A stretch of 36,992 nucleotides of DNA from IMG/VR virus record IMGVR_UViG_3300028394_000172, positions 1-36,992 of that record; one strand, given 5' to 3'. Positions within the stretch are counted from its first letter, which is position 1. Each line of letters starts with the position of its first letter. The notes below the pieces were generated by a model that ran no database searches, was not told the origin of the DNA, and worked only from the letters and a program-made list of their open reading frames with translations. The stretch is from a virus. Shown piece by piece: positions 21,521-29,900 of this stretch. Position numbers and translations under genes: made by a program.

Positions 21521-22393
21521 ATGAAACCCAAACCATACGACAACTTCACCATCACCCTCACCACCGGTCAGCCCGTCACCTGCACCCGCGAGACCATCGG
21601 CCCATCCCTCGCTCGCACCTACCTGCAGACCAACCTCACCAACCGCAAGCCCCGTCCGAGACAAATTGAGATCCTCAAACGCGACCTCCTCGCCGGCGCG
21701 TGGCGCTTCACCCACCAAGGCGTCGCCTTTGACGCATCCGGCAACCTCATGGACGGCCAGCACCGGCTCATGGCCATCATCGCCGCAGATATCAGCATCC
21801 CTGACATCCTCGTCTGGCGCGGCATCCCGGCAGAAGCCAAAGAAGCCACAGACCAAAGCCAAGGCCGCACCCTCGCCGAGAACCTTCAGCTCATCGATGG
21901 CGAGAAAAACACCGCCTCCCTCTGCTCCCTTGTGAATGCCATCGTCCGCTGCTGGACCTTCTACGACTTTCGCCTATCCTTACCCCAGACCCGCGAAATC
22001 CTCGCCCTCTTCCCCCTCCTCAGAAAAGTCGCCGCCGTAGACTCCCGGTCCGTCCCACCGCCCTTCGCCGTGCCCGCCGTCCGGGCCTGCTGCGGCATCG
22101 CCCTGCACCGCTGGCCCCAGGAAGCCGCCGCCTTCCATGACTCCTACCAGAAAGGCCTCAACCTCAGCGCCGACAGCCCCGCCCACCATTTGCGGAACTT
22201 CTGCCTAAACAGTGAGATCAAAGGCAGCAAAATCGCCAAAACACTCTTCGCCTACACCGCAGACTGCTTGGAAAGACACATCGCCGGCCGCCCCATGTCC
22301 TTATCCAAGCCCACCGGCACCGGCCGCGAATGGCTCCGCCAAGCCATGCCCAAAGAATACGCCGCCCTCCGCCAGATCCTCAAACTCGTATAA
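21521..22393 (+). CDS. DGQHR / ParB-sulfiredoxin-like protein
   Basis: The ATG at 21521 follows CAACCAACCAC, the leader type seen across this phage; 290 residues. Residues about 45-85 read RPRQIEILKRDLLAGAWRFT then GVAFDASGNLMDGQHRLMAI. DGQHRL with the preceding 'G.L.DGQHRL.A' is the signature of ParB/sulfiredoxin-like and DGQHR-domain proteins, which often bind DNA or act in nucleotide-dependent steps. The C-terminal half is helical. The known catalytic use of such folds varies widely, so I leave the function open. Confidence 0.65.
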   Translation: MKPKPYDNFTITLTTGQPVTCTRETIGPSLARTYLQTNLTNRKPRPRQIEILKRDLLAGAWRFTHQGVAFDASGNLMDGQHRLMAIIAADISIPDILVWRGIPAEAKEATDQSQGRTLAENLQLIDGEKNTASLCSLVNAIVRCWTFYDFRLSLPQTREILALFPLLRKVAAVDSRSVPPPFAVPAVRACCGIALHRWPQEAAAFHDSYQKGLNLSADSPAHHLRNFCLNSEIKGSKIAKTLFAYTADCLERHIAGRPMSLSKPTGTGREWLRQAMPKEYAALRQILKLV

Positions 22394-22397
22394 CATC

Positions 22398-22727
22398 ATG
22401 CCAGACCTCATCATGCCCTGCCACGAATGCTGGGGATCCGGCACCCTGCGCGGCTACTTCCTGCGTTGGGTCAGCCCAGCCCCCGCATCCCAGCAGCACA
22501 CCCGCGCAGAGCAACGCCGCCTGCAGGCCCCCCGGTGGGCAGACCAGGAACCCGCAGAAGAAGAACATCCCTGCCACCTCTGCGCCGGCACCGGCCAGCT
22601 CCGCAACCACGAAGCCGAAGACCTCGCCGCCCAAGCCGCTGCCCCCAGCCGTGGCGGCATGGCCCTCTACAACCCCACCACCCGCCAATGGTGGCCCGCC
22701 CCTTACCAACCGACACCGACACCATGA
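22398..22727 (+). CDS. DnaJ-type zinc-ribbon small protein
   Basis: A 109-residue protein with two CxxCxGxG motifs, CHECWGSG near residue 8 and CHLCAGTG near residue 58, the zinc-binding repeats of the DnaJ cysteine-rich domain. No J domain or substrate domain is present. Its ATG is 4 bases after the previous stop and its own stop overlaps the exonuclease start by ATGA. It may be a small adaptor or a nucleic-acid-binding zinc protein working with the exonuclease. Confidence 0.6.
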   Translation: MPDLIMPCHECWGSGTLRGYFLRWVSPAPASQQHTRAEQRRLQAPRWADQEPAEEEHPCHLCAGTGQLRNHEAEDLAAQAAAPSRGGMALYNPTTRQWWPAPYQPTPTP

Positions 22728-23254
22728 AAACTCAAATAATGCTCGACCTCGAAACGCTCGGCAACAAGCCCGGCTCCGTAATCGTCGCCATCGGAGCCGT
22801 CAAATTCGGCAACCGTGAAATCCTCGACAGCTTCTATGAACGCATCGACGCCGCAAGCTGCTTGCACCTCGGGCTCCGCCTGGACATCTCCACGGTACTG
22901 TGGTGGATGCGCCAGAACGATGCCGCCCGCCACGAAATCACCCAGCCAGGCAGCAACCTCATTGAAGTACTCATGCGCTTCTCGGCATGGTTAGGCGACC
23001 CCGACGCCGAAGTATGGGGCAACGGTGCAAGCTTCGACAACGTCCTACTCTCCGACGCCTACGACCACGCCCAACTGCCGCGCCCGTGGAAATACTACAA
23101 CGACCGCTGCTATCGCACCGTCAAAAACCTGCATCCTGCAGTAGTCATGGCCCGCCGAGGCACTCACCACAACGCCCTCGACGACGCCAAATCGCAGGCC
23201 ACTCACCTCATGGCAATGATAAATCCAAACACCCCAACTGAGCCGCGCCCATGA
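22724..23254 (+). CDS. DEDDh-type 3'-5' exonuclease
   Basis: A 176-residue protein (MKTQIMLDLETLGNKPGSVI). The catalytic motifs are D-x-E in MLDLETLG (residues 7-14), Asp in EVWGNGASFDNVLL near residue 95, and H-N-A-L-D-D in GTHHNALDDAKSQATHL near 145-160. These place it in the DEDDh family, close to phage/Rv2179c-like exoribonucleases and exonucleases that need two metal ions. Its start overlaps the zinc-ribbon gene by ATGA and its stop overlaps the next gene. It may degrade DNA or RNA; the substrate cannot be told from sequence. Confidence 0.8.
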   Translation: MKTQIMLDLETLGNKPGSVIVAIGAVKFGNREILDSFYERIDAASCLHLGLRLDISTVLWWMRQNDAARHEITQPGSNLIEVLMRFSAWLGDPDAEVWGNGASFDNVLLSDAYDHAQLPRPWKYYNDRCYRTVKNLHPAVVMARRGTHHNALDDAKSQATHLMAMINPNTPTEPRP

Positions 23255-23580
23255 AAACTGCGGCGTCGGTTCCAGCGAATTGTCCTGCTTCCCGCGACCG
23301 TAGGACACGGGCAGGACGGAGGACGGAGATACTGGCCCATATCCGATTCCATGGGGGATTCTCGATCTTCTGGGTTACTGAGCATCATTTGCGGGCCGTT
23401 GTTGCTGAAGCGATGCGGAAAACCGGTGAGATCGTGACTGACGAAAAAACTTACCCTTACCCATGGATCGGAGCAAAGATTTCAAGGCAGAACACGGCCA
23501 TCACGCCATCCGGATCACATTCTCCGGCTGCCGCTCCTCCTGCAGCCATGCCCCCATTTCCCGCCGCATCAGGGCCGTGA
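23251..23580 (+). CDS. Small protein converging on the integrase
   Basis: A 109-residue frame whose ATG shares ATGA (23251-23254) with the exonuclease stop, which is the main reason to believe in it. The middle (ILAHIRFHGGFSIFWVTEHH then LRAVVAEAMRKTGEIV) looks like a compact winged-helix-like domain; the last 30 residues are Ala/Pro-rich and overlap the integrase 3' end by 80 bases in antisense. No family is recognised. Confidence 0.5.
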   Translation: MKTAASVPANCPASRDRRTRAGRRTEILAHIRFHGGFSIFWVTEHHLRAVVAEAMRKTGEIVTDEKTYPYPWIGAKISRQNTAITPSGSHSPAAAPPAAMPPFPAASGP

Positions 23581-24793
23581 CATCGATGCGCTTGGCATAG
23601 TGCTTGGCCGTCGTATCCACACTACTGTGCCCCAGTGCTTCCTGCGCGGCCGTCGGCTTATCGATGCTCCAGAGGATTGATCCCACCGTATCGCGCAGCC
23701 GGTGATTCCCCTGCGTCCTCTCCCCCGTCCCGCCGATGATCGTTTTCACCCACTCATTGTGCTGCATCCGCACCAGCTCCTCCCGCTGCTTCTCCGTCCC
23801 GCCCGGCAGGATCAGATAGTCCCCCTTCCGGCGGTTCGCCAACAGCGCCGCCGCCACCATGCGGGTCAGGGGTATCATCTGGTCGCGCGTCCCCGGCTTC
23901 TTGCGGAATTTCGGCTCCGTCCGGTTCCGGATCTCCAGATGCCAGCGGCCGCCCACCTTCACCAGCCAGCTGGCATGGATCGCCACCACATAAGCGCTTC
24001 GCAGCCCCGTCTGTCGCAGCACCGCATTCACCAGCGCCAGCGCCGGCCTCGTGCGCCGCAGCTCCTCAGCGCCTTTCAGCATCGCGGTGAACTGCTTACC
24101 ATCCAGCGGCTCCGGCCGGCTATCCTCCTCCGGCAGCCAAGGCCCCTTGCGGAATCCGTCCAGCGTCCCCGGCAGCTGCAGCGTCTTCAGCTTGTGGTAG
24201 GTGGCATCCTTGGAAAACAAATCCGTCGCCATCGCCAGCGTAGAATTGATCGTCGTATTCCCCTCCTGCGGCTCGCTCCAGTCCAGCGTCCCGCCCTGCG
24301 CCTTCTGGAAATACTTCTCCCTCAGCTCCGCCGTCAGGATCCCCGTAGACATTGCCCCGATCCGCGTCCAGTCCGCCACCTGCGCCCCGATCTTCTTCCC
24401 TTGGATCCCACCCGTGTGGATCGTCCATGCATCCAGCGCCGTCGCCACCACCCGCCGCATCGCATTGATATTCCGCTGCACATACATCGCATTCTTCAGC
24501 ACCTTCACCCCCTCCGCCTCGTAGGCCTCGAACAGCTGCTTGAACGTGCAAAGCGTCGCCCGCCCCTTCACTGGTTCCAGCGCATCCATCATCGCCTGCC
24601 AGCCCTCCGCCTTAATCTTCCGCTTCGCCGCCGCCTCCAGCCGTTCCGCCAGCGCCTTGTCCGTCGCGTTCGTATTGCGCAGAATCTGCCTCCCATCCGC
24701 CCCCCGGATCTTCAGGTAATAAGTATCGTAAAACTCCGGCACCTCCGGATTGGACCATTGGGCTTTCGGACGGCGCAATTTAAAGACTGACAT
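23501..24793 (-). CDS. int: Tyrosine-type phage integrase
   Basis: The ATG at 24793 (MSVFKLRRPKAQWSNPEVPE, 430 residues) was chosen over an upstream TTG because it follows a clear CCAACC leader. The N-terminus resembles an arm-binding/core-binding region. The catalytic domain shows Arg in VLRQTGLRSAYV, His-x-x-Arg in GNHRLRDTVGS, His in LGHSSVDTTAKHYA and the nucleophile Tyr in KHYAKRIDV. It should insert the phage into the tRNA-Lys gene whose 3' half lies about 660 bases upstream. Two small genes lie between it and attP. Confidence 0.9.
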   Translation of the reverse strand: MSVFKLRRPKAQWSNPEVPEFYDTYYLKIRGADGRQILRNTNATDKALAERLEAAAKRKIKAEGWQAMMDALEPVKGRATLCTFKQLFEAYEAEGVKVLKNAMYVQRNINAMRRVVATALDAWTIHTGGIQGKKIGAQVADWTRIGAMSTGILTAELREKYFQKAQGGTLDWSEPQEGNTTINSTLAMATDLFSKDATYHKLKTLQLPGTLDGFRKGPWLPEEDSRPEPLDGKQFTAMLKGAEELRRTRPALALVNAVLRQTGLRSAYVVAIHASWLVKVGGRWHLEIRNRTEPKFRKKPGTRDQMIPLTRMVAAALLANRRKGDYLILPGGTEKQREELVRMQHNEWVKTIIGGTGERTQGNHRLRDTVGSILWSIDKPTAAQEALGHSSVDTTAKHYAKRIDVTALMRREMGAWLQEERQPENVIRMA

Positions 24794-24822
24794 GATGGTT
24801 GGTTTGGTTGATTGTTGACCTT

Positions 24823-24981
24823 TCAAAGGTTTGCGATCAGCAGAGCAAATACCTTTGGATATTCCTCCTCGATGCGGTCCATGACAGCGGCAAACGCCGC
24901 ATCTACACCCATGCCTTGGTCCATGAGCTTCTCCGTTTTAGAATTGATCATCTCGATGAGTGCGTTGATTTCGGTATTCAT
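24823..24981 (-). CDS. Unknown 52-residue protein upstream of int
   Basis: A short but well-formed gene, MNTEINALIEMINSKTEKLM and on, ending in ALLIANL. It is an acidic helical protein with no known motif. Its start follows a leader with two CCAAC blocks and its stop is 30 bases before the integrase ATG. It is a candidate recombination accessory protein by position only. Confidence 0.6.
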   Translation of the reverse strand: MNTEINALIEMINSKTEKLMDQGMGVDAAFAAVMDRIEEEYPKVFALLIANL

Positions 24982-25019
24982 GACAGTGGTGGTAGTTGGT
25001 TCTGGTTGGTGCGTGGCGG

Positions 25020-25268
<249 letters not shown>

Positions 25269-25286
25269 TGGTGGGCTGGGTTGATT

Positions 25287-25305
25287 ATACCGGATTTTAT
25301 ACCAC
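25287..25305. repeat. 19-bp motif, inverted copy of 18190-18208
   Basis: ATACCGGATTTTATACCAC; contains TATACC-type half-sites. A related sequence (ATACCGATTATTATACCA) is at 25560-25577 on the other side of the tRNA fragment, so the motif flanks the attachment core. It also overlaps the -10 region of the int-operon promoter. It is a candidate recombinase- or regulator-binding site. Confidence 0.55.
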
Positions 25306-25323
25306 AGGAATCTGTCACGTCAA
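25296..25323 (-). promoter_or_regulatory. Promoter of the int operon
   Basis: On the minus strand, TTGACG (25323-25318) and TATAAA (25301-25296) are 16 bases apart; a second TATAAT lies a few bases further on. The gene at 25268 follows 27 bases after the first -10, with leader ending CAACCCAGCCCACC. It overlaps the 19-bp motif. Confidence 0.55.
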
Positions 25324-25338
25324 GCAAACTCAAGCAAA
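25320..25338. repeat. Two TCAAGCAAA direct repeats, 10 bp apart
   Basis: TCAAGCAAA at 25320-25328 and 25330-25338, one helical turn apart, between the int promoter and the tRNA fragment. This resembles integrase arm-type sites; the -35 box overlaps the first copy, so repression by bound integrase is possible. Confidence 0.45.
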
Positions 25339-25387
25339 TAAAATTCAGCCATCCAGACCCAAACGAACTCCAGAATATTCCATTTTC

Positions 25388-25408
25388 CCCGTAACCCCCT
25401 GTAAATCA
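25388..25408. repeat. Copy of the CCCGT..CCC.TGTAAATCA motif
   Basis: CCCGTAACCCCCTGTAAATCA matches 18214-18234 at 19 of 21 positions and in the same orientation. It lies directly downstream of the tRNA terminator. Confidence 0.5.
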
Positions 25409-25414
25409 GCACAC

Positions 25415-25444
25415 AAAAAAGCCCCATCCGTTTCCGGATGAGGC
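25415..25444 (-). terminator. Intrinsic terminator after the tRNA-Lys 3' half
   Basis: Minus strand GCCTCATCCG-GAAA-CGGATGGGGC followed by TTTTTT: a 10-bp stem with one G-U pair, a GAAA tetraloop and a U tract. It lies 7 bases past the CCA end of the tRNA fragment, so integration would give the host tRNA a terminator. Confidence 0.8.
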
Positions 25445-25451
25445 TGAAAGA

Positions 25452-25496
25452 TGGTGGACAGGCTGGGACTCGAACCCAGGACCAGATGGTTAAAAG
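25452..25496 (-). other. attP: attP core: 3' half of a tRNA-Lys (UUU) gene
   Basis: On the minus strand, the sequence starts with the anticodon loop CTTTTAA (anticodon TTT), then the 3' anticodon stem CCATC, variable loop TGGTC, T arm CTGGG-TTCGAGT-CCCAG, acceptor CCTGTCC, A73 and CCA. The bases before the loop do not pair with CCATC and no 5' half is present. This is the usual identity block of phages that integrate into tRNA genes and rebuild the 3' half. No second copy occurs in the window. Confidence 0.8.
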
Positions 25497-25566
25497 CGGC
25501 CCGTTCGCAGGTATAATTAAGATCATTTTGAACAAGTTACAGAACGTGGCGGGGACTTCATACCGA

Positions 25567-25595
25567 TTATTATACCAAAAGTGCCCGGGAGTCAA
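25567..25595 (-). promoter_or_regulatory. Promoter reading across the att core
   Basis: TTGACT (25595-25590) overlaps the HNH stop; TATAAT (25574-25569, 15-base spacer) or TAATAA (25572-25567, 17-base spacer) serves as -10. A transcript would cross the tRNA 3' half and end at the terminator near 25415, giving an RNA of about 140 bases. Confidence 0.45.
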
Positions 25596-26386
25596 TCTGT
25601 TTTCCGCTTCATCACCTTGGAAACGGTATCTGGATGGATATGGAACGTCCGGGCAACCTCCTTCATGGTGAACCCGGCCCGGACACGGCGCTGGATTTCC
25701 GCAACCTCAAAGTCCTTCAGGGGTTGATTTGGTTTCCGGCTTCCATCGAAAGTTCCCTTCCACTTTGATAGGCTTTCTGGATAATACTTCCGCTTTGGCG
25801 GGGGGGCTGGCGGGGAAGGTGGGGGATGCGGCGGTTCATCTTTTCCCAGGTGCTTCCAGGTCAGTCCAAGGCAGACTTTCCTGATGGTCGATGAGTCCAC
25901 CCCGTATTGCCTGCCAAGCTCACAGTAGGACTCGCTTTCTGGCGTCCAATTTGAGCGGATCTCCCGGACTTCCTTCTCGGTCAGGACGTGGTTGAAATGG
26001 ACTTCCCCTCGTGGGCAGGCTTCGGGCTTGGCGCGGAAGGGGGCGCGGTCGCCAGTGAGGGCGCGGCCGCGATCTACCATGTCTTTGGCGTTGGCGAGCT
26101 TGTGGCCGGCGCGGAGGTGGGCGGGGTTGACGCAGATGGGGTTGTCGCAGGAATGCAGGGCATCCGGGCAGTCCGCTGTGAGGGCGCGGCCATCAATGAG
26201 GAGGGCCAGCCGGTGGGCGAGGACGCGGACCATGTCATCCAGGAAGGCTCTGCCGTAGCCCTTGCTGGCCATGGCTCCTTTCCATGGCCAGCATTCATCG
26301 GCAGCGCGCCGGTCCACCCGGGCCCAGAAGCGGGCTCGGGTGGTGGCGGTGATTCGTTCGTCGCGGGGATCAAGGAGGCGGATCAT
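25592..26386 (-). CDS. HNH endonuclease with C-terminal helix-turn-helix
   Basis: A 264-residue protein. The HNH core is at about residues 70-105: ADCPDALHSCDNPICVNPAH followed by LRAGHKLANAKDM, the HNH_3 pattern with His, two Cys-x-x-x-Cys type positions and Asn. A middle linker is Pro-rich (PPHPPPSPPAPPP). The C-terminus (residues about 232-262, IQRRVRAGFTMKEVARTFHI then HPDTVSKVMKRK) is a helix-turn-helix that would bind specific DNA. It overlaps the RHH gene by ATGA and ends at the att promoter. It may be a free-standing homing-type nuclease or aid exchange or packaging. Confidence 0.75.
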   Translation of the reverse strand: MIRLLDPRDERITATTRARFWARVDRRAADECWPWKGAMASKGYGRAFLDDMVRVLAHRLALLIDGRALTADCPDALHSCDNPICVNPAHLRAGHKLANAKDMVDRGRALTGDRAPFRAKPEACPRGEVHFNHVLTEKEVREIRSNWTPESESYCELGRQYGVDSSTIRKVCLGLTWKHLGKDEPPHPPPSPPAPPPKRKYYPESLSKWKGTFDGSRKPNQPLKDFEVAEIQRRVRAGFTMKEVARTFHIHPDTVSKVMKRKTD

Positions 26387-26661
26387 GGATGGGTTAAGCA
26401 GGCAGGGGTTGAGCTGATCCAGAGAGCAGTAAAGTCCAGCGGCAGGTGCAGGGTGCCCCCGTGCGCCTCCGCATAGCTCAGCAGGGCCCGGACGGCGAGG
26501 CAGCGGATTTGCTCCGCCTTCAGTCCGGTGCGGCCCGCCAGCGCAGCAAGCTGGGCGTTGTGCTCCTCTGTCAGTTTCCAGTATCGCTCAGGATCTTGTC
26601 CAGCATCTCGTTGATCAATTTGAGGGACAAGCCCTGCGGGGTTGACTGATCGTTTTCCCAC
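26383..26661 (-). CDS. RHH-like protein overlapping the HTH gene (start uncertain)
   Basis: The conserved part, RYWKLTEEHNAQLAALAGRT then GLKAEQIRCLAVRALLSYAE and AHGGTLHLPLDFTALW, is clearly homologous to the protein at 20273. Its strand begins upstream of the HTH stop (26571), so translation must start inside the HTH gene in another frame. A GTG at 26661 (92 residues) is my choice; an ATG at 26781 and a CTG at 26574, which overlaps the HTH stop as CTGA, are alternatives, as is ribosomal frameshifting. The stop overlaps the HNH start by ATGA. Confidence 0.5.
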   Translation of the reverse strand: MGKRSVNPAGLVPQIDQRDAGQDPERYWKLTEEHNAQLAALAGRTGLKAEQIRCLAVRALLSYAEAHGGTLHLPLDFTALWISSTPACLTHP

Positions 26662-26768
26662 TTGATCAAGGTGCCACGCGGCATCCCGATTTGTTTGGCG
26701 AATTGGGCTTGGGATAATCCCAATTTGGCCCGTGCGTCTTTCAGCTTGCGGCGCAGTTCCTCTGACAT
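26571..26768 (-). CDS. Cro/CI-family helix-turn-helix regulator
   Basis: A 65-residue protein (MSEELRRKLKDARAKLGLSQ) with the XRE signature LGLSQAQFAKQIGMPRGTLI followed by KWENDQSTPQGLSL. It has no oligomerisation or protease domain, so it resembles Cro or a minimal repressor. It lies in the usual place of immunity genes, next to attP, with palindromes upstream, and may control lysogeny together with the RHH gene. Confidence 0.8.
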   Translation of the reverse strand: MSEELRRKLKDARAKLGLSQAQFAKQIGMPRGTLIKWENDQSTPQGLSLKLINEMLDKILSDTGN

Positions 26769-26813
26769 AGTTTTGTTTCATGATTTGGAGTTGGTTCTGT
26801 CGACTCTGGTCTA

Positions 26814-26870
26814 GGCCCAGCGGAGTGTTGACGCACTCCTTGGGCCGCTTTGTTTCACCCGTGGCACGGG
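26814..26870. promoter_or_regulatory. Two operator-like inverted repeats upstream of the HTH gene
   Basis: 26814-26846 is a hairpin-like inverted repeat (GGCCCA...GGAGTG-TTGACG-CACTCC...TGGGCC). 26858-26870 is CCCGTGGCACGGG, a perfect palindrome around one base. Both lie in the 171-base gap between the giant gene and the HTH gene. A further GCAAG-CACAAA-CTTGC hairpin is at 26907-26922. Promoter boxes are not clear. Confidence 0.45.
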
Positions 26871-26939
26871 CTTCACGGCTTACTATTGGCAGGTAGCTAA
26901 TAGGACGCAAGCACAAACTTGCAGATTTGGAAACTTCTA

Positions 26940-29900
26940 TTATTTTACCAATTGAATCCGGGCGATGCGGCGGACGGTGGTCACGTAGTCGCTGAGGCGG
27001 CGCTGCAGGGCGGCGGGGGAGGCTGGCTGGTATTGGCCGGTCTCGATCTCCCGGCGGAGCTTCTTCACGGCGTTCCGGGTGCCGGGGCCGGCGCTGCGGA
27101 TGAGGGCGGTGCGCTGGTCATCGGTGAGGTAGCCGTTGGTGATCCGCTCGAGGGCGGCAGCGCGGACATAACGGTCGGCAGCGAGGCCTCGCAGGCCGGC
27201 GGCGGCGGCGGTGGCCCGCAACTCGCTGGGGGTGTCGTCGAGGTATTGAGACAGGGCCACTTCGTTGTCGATGCCGGAGATGCTCAGGCGATTCCGGGCC
27301 AGCCAGGAGGCCTCGGGGTCGCTGCGGTCCTGCTGGGTGATCAGCCGATTGATGACCCACGGTCCGGGTTCCCTCACCGGCTCGCCGAAGAGGTTGATGG
27401 CGGGCTGGCCTTGGGATTTCAGCACGGGGAGGTTGGCGAGCATGGTGCCGTTGAAACTTCCGGTGTCGATCTTGGTAGGGTCGATGGCCTGGGCGATGTT
27501 GCGCAGGAGCCCCTGCGCCGGGATCAGCCCGGCGGCGGTGCGGTAGGCGATGCTGTTGGGCTTGGCCGTGCCGTCGAGCATGCCGAAGAGCTTGTCCATG
27601 CTGGAGAGGACGCCGGTCTTCATGAGTGCTGCCCCACTACCGGCAAGGATGGCCTGGGCGCGTTGCCATGGCTCGTCGCTGTCCTTCCGGCCACCGTAGC
27701 GCCGGCGGTCCATGCTGGTGCCCACAGCGGATAGGATGAGACCGAGAGGGGTTTCCGCGTAGGAGATGTAGGCGGATCCTATCTTGATCGTGAAGGGACG
27801 CCATCCGCGCGGCATTTGATCGCGCTTGGCTTTGTCGGTGGGGCCCAAGCCATAGACCATGAAGGGCACGCGCTCGTCGTCCTGGTCTTCGTTGCCTTTG
27901 GCGAGGAGGTAGAGCAGGCCGGCCCCGGTGATGCCGATCACCGAGGCGGCCATCTTCTCGGCGCGTTGCTGCCGCGTCAGTCCAGCGCCTTGCTGGTTGA
28001 AAAGGTGCCCCCCTTTGAAGGCCCTCACTGCCCCCACGGGGGTGTAGTCGAGGGCTTGATCTGCCACGTTGGCGACGATGTTCACGAACGGGATGACCAT
28101 CCTCGCCACCGGGATCCGGCGCACCAGCAGATTGGCGACCTCGGCAAATGCCCCCATGGTCCCCTCTGGCACGTAGTTGTAGGTGGCCTCTCCGCCGAAG
28201 CGGCGCGCCGTGGCGAGGACTTCAGCGGAGCGCTTGCCTTCCACGATCTCAAAGGCGCGGCGATCGATCTGCCGGGCGGTCGGGGTGGAGGTGCCGGCGG
28301 ATTGCAGGTCGAGCTTGGCCTGGTCCATGGCGGCGGTCCAGGTGGCGGCGTCAAAGCCGAGTGTGGATTTCAGGTTGCCGCCGTTGGCCAGGGCGCGGGA
28401 GGTCTCCAGCCAGGCGCGGCCTTCCTTGGCCGTGTTGAAAAAGAAGCTATCCATGGCGGTGAGACTGCGGAAGACGTAGCGCCCCCAGGAGGCGGCACCT
28501 ACTCTGGCCAGCTTCTCCTTGAAGTTTCTGGGGTTCTCACTCCACAACATTTCGAGGACATCGTGCCGCTGCCATTCCGTCTCGCCCTTCATGACAGGGA
28601 TGCCCTTGCTGAAGGCCTCCCAGCCTTGCTTGGCTCCCTCGGCGGCCCCCTTGAGCATGCCCCTGATAAACTGGGCCGTGTGCCTGGGGTTGTTGGTGAG
28701 GACCACCTGCAGCGTCTTGCCGAGCAGCTGGGTGGCGTTGCCACTGACGTTCACCAGTTGGGTGCCGATGCCTGACAAAATGTTGGCATACCAGTAGGCG
28801 GTGAGCATTTGCCCCACCGGGATGCTTTCGTGGTGAGAGAGGGCGGCCAGAAGATTTCGCTGGGCCAGATTGCGCAGCCAGCTGCCCTGCGGTGCGGCGT
28901 TCACGCGGTCGGCCAGGGTGCGGATCCTAGCGGCGAATTCCGGGGTGAACTTAGGCAGGCCAAACGCGGTGGCGTAGGCGTCGAGGAACCACCGGTCGGT
29001 GAGGGCCCCAGCGGCGTGCCCTTCCATCAGGGCCTTGGCAATCGGGGGGATTTTGGCGGCGGCCTTCCGGGTGACCTTGGGCTTGGTGAGCTTCTCCGTG
29101 AGCTTGAGGATGGCCAGATCCTTGGCCATGGCGGCGCTGCGGCGGTGCTCCTCGAGCACCAGCCGGTCGAGCACGCCGGCCTCGTGATCCGGCACCCCGA
29201 GGGCGGCGGCCTGTGCGGCGAAGGCGGGGTTGATGTCCTTCATGTGGGCGCGGATCAGCTTCTCCAACTCGCTCAGGGTGCCGGCGGTGCCCCAGCTCAG
29301 GGTGTCGCTCTGGCTGCGGGCCAGCCTGGCAATCCAGTTGGTGGCGGCGTCCGGCGTCCGGGCGGCGCGTTCCTTGTCCGCTTCCGCCTTGGCCTCGGCG
29401 GCGGCTTGTTTCGTGGCCTGCACCACTGCCGCCGGGGTGGTGGCGAGCGTGGTCTGGACATGCTCGGTGCGCACCCGGTCGGTCTGCCGTTGGACTTGGC
29501 GGATGATGCCGCGCGGGGAGAACTTGGCCCAGAGGCCGAAGGCGCGGAGGGCTTGCCCGGCTTGGGTCGCCAGCGTCTCCAGCTGGGCGACCACGGCATC
29601 GAGCATGGCTTCCGCCTGATGCACGGCGGGGGCATTGCCGGTGTTTTCCGCGCGGCGGGCCCGGAGGTCCAGGCCGATGGCGAGCTGCTGCCCTAGCGCG
29701 TTCCTCTCATAATCCCGGAGACCGGCGGCGGGATCCAGGAAGAGCCGGGCCGCGCCTTCCAGGCCGCCTTCCCGGCCGATCCACTCGCGCACCTGCCGGG
29801 CTAGCTCCTCCTCCGTGAAGGGGGAATACTCTGCGGGCGTGAAGCGGGCCCGCCAGGACTCCCGCAGCCGGGCGTCTGCCTCCACCCGCTGGCCGAAGAT

